Shown: piece after piece, positions 6,730 to 10,310 of the stretch | Layout: each line of letters starts with the position of its first letter | Position numbering within the stretch: the first letter of the stretch is position 1 | From: Armatimonadota bacterium | GTDB lineage: Bacteria > Armatimonadota > UBA5829 | Direction of reading: 5' to 3' | NCBI GenBank assembly: GCA_023474015.1 | Contig: JAMCYN010000067.1 | Span: 6,347-16,656 of the forward strand | Length of the DNA stretch: 10,310 nt | The notes under the pieces: generated by a model | What the model saw: the letters and a program-made list of their open reading frames with translations, nothing else | Databases searched by the model: none | Told to the model about the DNA's origin: nothing | Translations under genes and position numbers: made by a program

Positions 6730-7281
6730 ATGATCACACAGACGAAAACCAAGAGCGGAGCAAATCTGTTGACAGGAAGACCCGATGCGGTGGAGATTTG
6801 GCTGCGGTCAATTCACGAGCAGAATGCGCAGTCTTTGTTTCGCTATGCACTGGCGCTGACCTGCTCGGTTGAGGATGCCGAGGACGCCGTGCAAGAGGTA
6901 TTCGCGCGAATTTCCCGTGAGTGGAGGCGGTTCATGGAGGTGCGCAACGCAAAGGCCTACCTCTACTCCGCCACCCGAAACGCCGCGTACAGTATCCTGA
7001 GGGGACGCAGGCGCTGTGAGGCCTTGCACGAGGCAATATGCGCCGACCTTGCCACCGTCTGCGCGCCGGAAGTCAAACAGACCTCCGCAACCATTATCTC
7101 GATCCGCGAAGCCTTTATCGAGCTTACCATCGAGCAGAGGGAAGTCGTGGTGCTCAAGATACTCAATCAGATGACTTTCAAGGAGATTGCCGAGACGGTG
7201 GGGACATCGGTCAACACGTGCGCGGGGCGATATCGCTACGGAATCGAAAAGTTGCGCCAGGCAATAACTGTTTCTCAGTAA
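6730..7281 (+). CDS. RNA polymerase sigma factor, ECF type (sigma-70 regions 2 and 4)
   Basis: The 183-residue protein has the two-domain layout of extracytoplasmic-function sigma factors, which direct RNA polymerase to a dedicated promoter set. Region 2 covers about residues 30-95, with DAEDAVQEVFARI (49-61) for core binding and AKAYLYSATRNAA for -10 recognition. Region 4 covers about 123-178, with LTIEQREVVVLKI and the helix-turn-helix FKEIAETVGTSVNT ahead of the RYRYGIEKLR end. The region 3 domain is absent, as usual for ECF factors. The ATG at 6730 lacks a good Shine-Dalgarno (GGAAG lies 14 bases upstream); a TTG about 13 codons later has GGAG 8 bases upstream and is a fair alternative. 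No membrane anti-sigma (zinc-finger type) gene follows. The divergent RsbW-like gene is the only visible candidate partner. The stop codon lies in the left arm of an inverted repeat. Confidence 0.9.
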   Translation: MITQTKTKSGANLLTGRPDAVEIWLRSIHEQNAQSLFRYALALTCSVEDAEDAVQEVFARISREWRRFMEVRNAKAYLYSATRNAAYSILRGRRRCEALHEAICADLATVCAPEVKQTSATIISIREAFIELTIEQREVVVLKILNQMTFKEIAETVGTSVNTCAGRYRYGIEKLRQAITVSQ

Positions 7282-7391
7282 TTCACGGTAGAAAACTAGC
7301 ACTTTGTCATGCTGAACTCGATTCAGCATCAGCGCACAGACCCTGAAACAAGTTCAGGGTGACAAATGCAAGCGATGAAGCGTGAATTACT
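7277..7391. repeat. Nested inverted-repeat element between sigma and secretion genes
   Basis: An outer perfect 11-bp inverted repeat, AGTAATTCACG (7277-7287) and CGTGAATTACT (7381-7391), encloses an inner 64-bp unit (7303-7366). The inner unit has its own imperfect terminal inverted repeats, TTTGTCA-TGCTGAACT and AGTTCAGGG-TGACAAA, and each end also folds into a small hairpin (TGCTGAA/TTCAGCA and CCCTGAA/TTCAGGG). The inner unit resembles a dispersed hairpin repeat (GTCATGCTGAACT type) that I recall from many bacterial genomes, so it is probably a REP- or MITE-like element. The left outer arm includes the TAA stop of the sigma gene. No run of T follows, so it is not a standard terminator. Confidence 0.8.
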
Positions 7392-7401
7392 CATGATGAG
7401 T
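7389..7401. promoter_or_regulatory. Short palindrome upstream of the GspF-like gene, possible operator
   Basis: ACTCAT-G-ATGAGT is a perfect 6-bp inverted repeat around a single base, ending 14 bases before the ATG at 7416. It is too tight for a hairpin and could be a protein-binding site, or chance next to the repeat element. The ribosome site GAGGTG follows, with 5 bases to the ATG. Confidence 0.3.
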
Positions 7402-7415
7402 GTTGAGGTGAAACA

Positions 7416-8621
7416 ATGCCGCGTTACCATTATACAGCGCAAATCGGCGTCGGCGAGAGGGTCAGCGCCGTAGCTGAAGCGCCGAACCTGCCTGCTCTGG
7501 CCGCGAGCCTGGCCGCCGAGGGGGCAAGGATCGATTCAGGTCGTGAGGTTCCGGAAAAAGCGCCGCGCATACGGGGCATCCCGTATTTCGAGATAATCGG
7601 ACTCTACCGGCAAATGGCGTCCTCGATGGAAGCAGGTTTGCCACTTGCGGAGACCATCGAGATGCTCTCGAACGAGTCCCGAAACGTCCGGCTCAAATCC
7701 CTTCTTTACTTTCTCAAGGCCAAGGTCAGTCAGGGCACACCCTTGAGCGAAGCCTTGGGAGCATTCCCCGATATATTCCCTCGGGTTCACGTAGCCGCCG
7801 TCAGATCGGGCGAAGAGGGCGACAATCTCGAAAAGGCGCTCGGGGACCTCGCGGACCAGGCCGAAGCGCTCTCGAACATGAACCGCCGGTTCGCATCCGC
7901 TCTTGTGTATCCGACGGTGATCGCGTTCTTCGCGCTCGGGTTGTTCAGTTTCAGCCTGATGGTCGTGGTCCCGCGATTCGCGACGCTCTTCAGCGATCTC
8001 GGCATCAGGGACTTGCCACCCATCACCAGATTCGTAATCTTCCTGACGAGCACGGTCCTGCCAACGGCGGTACCAATCGGCCTGGGATTAGTGGTCTTCA
8101 TGGCATTGATCCTAACGCAGCGAGAGGCCGCATCGGGGAGGCTGTGGCTCGACAGGTGGAAGCTGCGGATACCTATTCTTGGACAGATTGTCGAGAAGGC
8201 GGCGCTGGCGCGCTTCTCCGGAACGCTCGGGCTGCTGCTGGATTCGGGCGTGGAACTGCCCAGGGCTATCAGGCTGGCGTCCGAGGGCGCGGGGAATCGA
8301 GTGATTGAGCATTTGTTGAAAAACGTCTGCGCCGACGTGGAACTGGGCAATACCCTCAGCGAATCGATTGACCGGACAGGAGCAATGCCTCCGGCGCTGG
8401 CGTGGCGGATTGGGGTCGGCGAGGAATCCGGAGCGCTGTCGGACGCGCTGCTGAGAATGAGCCGCCTCCAGGCGAGCCAGGTGGAGAGCTTAGTGACCTC
8501 CGCCGCCGGCATCCTGGAACCCGCACTGATAATCTTCATTGGAAGCGGCGTCGCGATGCTGGTAGTTGGGCTGATTCTCCCGTTGGTGGCGATAATACAG
8601 AACCTGAGCGGGGGAGGCTAG
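7416..8621 (+). CDS. Type II secretion/type IV pilus inner-membrane platform protein (GspF/PilC family)
   Basis: The 401-residue protein matches the usual GspF/PilC length and layout: two T2SF repeats, about 61-188 and 265-390. Repeat 1 has YRQMASSMEAGLPLAETIEML and VAAVRSGEEGDNLEKAL; repeat 2 has FSGTLGLLLDSGVELPRAI and the matching GVGEESGALSDAL. Three membrane helices are visible, at about 163-186, 205-233 and 368-394. This protein is the inner-membrane platform that couples the cytoplasmic ATPase to pseudopilus or pilus growth. GAGGTG lies 5 bases before the ATG. The N-terminal 55 residues are short and family-typical. The ATPase gene begins 10 bases after its stop, so they form an operon, in F-then-E order rather than the commoner E-then-F. 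Secretion and pilus systems cannot be told apart from these two genes. Confidence 0.92.
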   Translation: MPRYHYTAQIGVGERVSAVAEAPNLPALAASLAAEGARIDSGREVPEKAPRIRGIPYFEIIGLYRQMASSMEAGLPLAETIEMLSNESRNVRLKSLLYFLKAKVSQGTPLSEALGAFPDIFPRVHVAAVRSGEEGDNLEKALGDLADQAEALSNMNRRFASALVYPTVIAFFALGLFSFSLMVVVPRFATLFSDLGIRDLPPITRFVIFLTSTVLPTAVPIGLGLVVFMALILTQREAASGRLWLDRWKLRIPILGQIVEKAALARFSGTLGLLLDSGVELPRAIRLASEGAGNRVIEHLLKNVCADVELGNTLSESIDRTGAMPPALAWRIGVGEESGALSDALLRMSRLQASQVESLVTSAAGILEPALIIFIGSGVAMLVVGLILPLVAIIQNLSGGG

Positions 8622-8631
8622 GAGGAAATCA

Positions 8632-10152
8632 ATGGCGGAAATTCTATATCACAAGCAGGGTTTTCTAGGACCGAAACTTGAGCTGCACATTGCCCCGGAA
8701 GGGCTTACGCTGGTTGGTCGCGGGGGCAAGGAGTCTGTCGAGTATGCCCCGGTGGCGGAGATCAGCGACGTAACGATCAAGCCGCGCGGTCGGAAGGCGA
8801 ATGTCAGCATTATGTTTGGCGGCGCGCGCCCGGCATGGCAACTTAACGGGCTGGCCGCGCCCGCCGCTGAGTGGGTGGAGGCCGTCATTGGTGAGGAGAA
8901 ATCGGCCGCCGACAAGCAGACCACACCGGCTTACTCCAAGAAGATGTTGATAGACGAAGTCCACGCCATGTGCTCGAATATCCTATCCACGAGCAAGGAG
9001 CATGCGGCGGTGGACCTGGTCGATTTCCTTCTGGCCCAGGGAATCCTGCACGGGGCAAGCGACGTCCACTTCGACCCCTACAGCGATTCGGTGGCGGTGA
9101 AGTTCAGACTGGATGGGGTCTTGAGCGATGTTGCACAGCTCGATTCGGGAATCAAACCGAAGCTGACCACACGGCTGAAGGTCGTCTCCCGCCTGGCTAC
9201 TTTCAAGAAATCAATCACCCAGGAGGGCCGCGCCGCCGTGCGCATGGGCAGCCGCACCGTCGATCTCAGGTTCTCCGCGATCCCGACTATCCACGGCGAG
9301 AAGGTCGCGGTGCGTATCTTCGACCCCGCCAAGGGCATCTTCGCAATCGACCAATTGGGGATGGGCGCGGAGATGGTTTCGACGTTCAGGAAAATGCTGA
9401 TGCAGCCGCAGGGCACCATCCTGCTCACCGGCCCCGCATCGAGCGGCAAGACCACCACGATGTACGCCGCGCTGACCTACCTGCGCGAGAACAGAAAGAA
9501 CCTTTCGAGCATCGCGACCGTCGAGGACCCCGTGGAGTATGACCTGCAAGTGGTCAACCAGACCCAGGTCAACAACACCGCCGGGCTTACTTTCGCTACT
9601 GCGCTTCGGACCGTGCTCCGGCAGGACCCTGAAGTAATTATGATCGGGGAGATACGCGACCGGGAAACGGCGGACATAGCGGTTCAGGCCGGGCTCACGG
9701 GGCACATGATTCTGAGCACGGTGCATGCGAGGAGCGCCGCCGGGGTACTGTTGAGAATGATCGATCTTGGGGTCGAGCCGTTTCTGCTGACATCGTCCGT
9801 GACGGCGGTGCTGTCGCAGAGACTGGTCCGCACGATCTGTAAGTCGTGCGCCAAAGATTGCGTGCCGACGGACGAGGAGCGCGAGAGGTTCGGCCTTAAG
9901 GGCAGCGACAGGTTCTATACGGGCCGGGGCTGCGAGAAGTGCGATCATACGGGATACTCGGGCCGAACGGGCATTTTCCAGCTCGCGCCGATAAGCGACG
10001 CCGTGCGCGACATGGTCCTCAGGCGGTGTTCGCTTGGCGAGCTCGAAACCCAGTTCGGACAAGAGCAGATCGGGACCATGCTCAAGGATGGGTTGGAAAA
10101 GGCCGGGTCGGGGATCACGACTCTGGAGGAACTGACCAGGGTGCTGGGGTAA
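8632..10152 (+). CDS. Type II secretion/type IV pilus assembly ATPase (GspE/PilB family) with unusual N-terminus
   Basis: The 506-residue ATPase powers pseudopilus or pilus assembly together with the preceding platform protein. AGGAGG lies 6 bases before the ATG. From about residue 125 it follows GspE/PilB: ASDVHFDP and FRLDGVLSDV (N2 domain), Walker A GPASSGKT (267-274), Asp box TVEDPVEY (297-304), Walker B IMIGEIRD with E340, His box TGHMILSTVHA (356-366), and a zinc-binding C403-x2-C406 with C434-x2-C437. All catalytic elements are intact, so it is an assembly ATPase rather than a degenerate one. Residues 1-90 do not resemble the usual GspE/PilB N1 domain. They alternate short beta-like strands and end in a helix with W81, a pattern reminiscent of a PH-like fold (inference only). 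A region rich in charged and polar residues (about 88-103) links it to the rest. Confidence 0.93.
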   Translation: MAEILYHKQGFLGPKLELHIAPEGLTLVGRGGKESVEYAPVAEISDVTIKPRGRKANVSIMFGGARPAWQLNGLAAPAAEWVEAVIGEEKSAADKQTTPAYSKKMLIDEVHAMCSNILSTSKEHAAVDLVDFLLAQGILHGASDVHFDPYSDSVAVKFRLDGVLSDVAQLDSGIKPKLTTRLKVVSRLATFKKSITQEGRAAVRMGSRTVDLRFSAIPTIHGEKVAVRIFDPAKGIFAIDQLGMGAEMVSTFRKMLMQPQGTILLTGPASSGKTTTMYAALTYLRENRKNLSSIATVEDPVEYDLQVVNQTQVNNTAGLTFATALRTVLRQDPEVIMIGEIRDRETADIAVQAGLTGHMILSTVHARSAAGVLLRMIDLGVEPFLLTSSVTAVLSQRLVRTICKSCAKDCVPTDEERERFGLKGSDRFYTGRGCEKCDHTGYSGRTGIFQLAPISDAVRDMVLRRCSLGELETQFGQEQIGTMLKDGLEKAGSGITTLEELTRVLG

Positions 10153-10159
10153 TTGGACA

Positions 10160-10267
10160 ATGCGCAATTCGTCCGACACAGTGCGAAGAGTGATTCAGGC
10201 GCGGTGGGTGATGTTATGGGCACTCGTGCTCTTCGTCACGTGCGCCCAAAACGCGGGGGCTGGGTGA
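10160..10267 (+). CDS. Possible secreted-protein start with early stop (35 aa), or a frameshifted gene running off the edge
   Basis: A frame opens with ATG at 10160, 8 bases after the ATPase stop. Its product has positively charged residues, then a hydrophobic core VMLWALVLFVTCA, then QNAGAG, which looks like a signal peptide with a cleavage site. It stops at TGA (10265-10267), just after a run of five G (10255-10259). One extra base in that run would carry the frame on to the window edge without a stop, giving GGWVRVAKSRGGGRVVLS after the signal. The gene may therefore be real and broken, or carry a sequencing error. Only a weak ribosome site is visible, and the true start or frame is uncertain. 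Confidence 0.3.
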   Translation: MRNSSDTVRRVIQARWVMLWALVLFVTCAQNAGAG

Positions 10268-10310
10268 GGGTCGCCAAGTCCCGTGGAGGGGGCAGGGTTG
10301 TTCTCTCCGA

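Noticed and set aside
6606..6872. Plus-strand frame of 88 codons ahead of and overlapping the sigma gene
   Set aside because: It lies mostly in the divergent promoter region and runs into the sigma gene in another frame; no domain or ribosome site.
7787..8539. Long minus-strand frame of 250 codons
   Set aside because: It is antisense to a convincing GspF/PilC gene; Ser/Ala/Arg-rich composition is typical of a shadow in GC-rich DNA.
9211..10179. Minus-strand frame of 322 codons
   Set aside because: It is antisense to the GspE/PilB gene with all catalytic motifs intact; rich in Arg, His and Gly, and no family motif.
1..10310. CRISPR array, tRNA, rRNA, integrase or complete insertion sequence
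   Set aside because: No regularly spaced direct repeats, cloverleaf, rRNA segment or transposase frame was seen on either strand.

Overview
The window looks like chromosomal DNA from a moderately GC-rich bacterium, probably from a poorly cultured phylum. An Armatimonadota-, Planctomycetota- or Chloroflexota-like host would fit, but no gene here fixes the taxonomy. The clues are a URO-D-family protein, a GGDEF/HD-GYP fusion, a type II secretion/type IV pilus pair in F-then-E order, an SMC-like ATPase without a zinc hook, and a hairpin repeat of a kind I recall from many metagenome-derived genomes.

Layout, left to right. Minus strand 1-463: N-terminal part of a uroporphyrinogen-decarboxylase-family protein, cut by the window edge. 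Then a 326-base gap holding a doubtful Gly/Met-rich mini-ORF (583-771, plus). Minus 790-2205: membrane-anchored c-di-GMP protein with intact GGDEF and HD-GYP domains. Divergently from it, a near-consensus promoter (2394-2423) drives a leader with a c-di-AMP (ydaO/yuaA class) riboswitch (about 2503-2624) and an intrinsic terminator (2635-2665). Directly behind that terminator are two overlapping plus-strand genes: an SbcD/YhaO-like nuclease (2676-3848) and an SbcC/YhaN-like ATPase (3838-6036) that carries a pair of membrane segments in its coiled coil. Minus 6026-6496 is an RsbW-like GHKL anti-sigma/kinase that overlaps the ATPase gene tail to tail. Plus 6730-7281 is an ECF-type sigma factor, followed by a nested inverted-repeat element (7277-7391). 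Plus 7416-10152 holds a GspF/PilC-like membrane protein and a GspE/PilB-like ATPase, followed by a possible secreted-protein start (10160) that hits an early stop.

The most interesting unit is 2394-6036: a c-di-AMP riboswitch placed to control a DNA-end-processing complex of the Mre11-Rad50 type. In Bacillus the c-di-AMP synthase DisA scans DNA and lowers synthesis at branched structures, and ydaO-class switches normally terminate transcription when c-di-AMP is bound. Together these suggest, as inference, a circuit in which a drop in c-di-AMP opens expression of a membrane-tethered nuclease complex. The divergent neighbour makes or breaks c-di-GMP, so two cyclic dinucleotide systems meet at one intergenic region. 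The sigma/anti-sigma pair may form a second regulatory unit; whether it controls the secretion genes next to it cannot be told from sequence.
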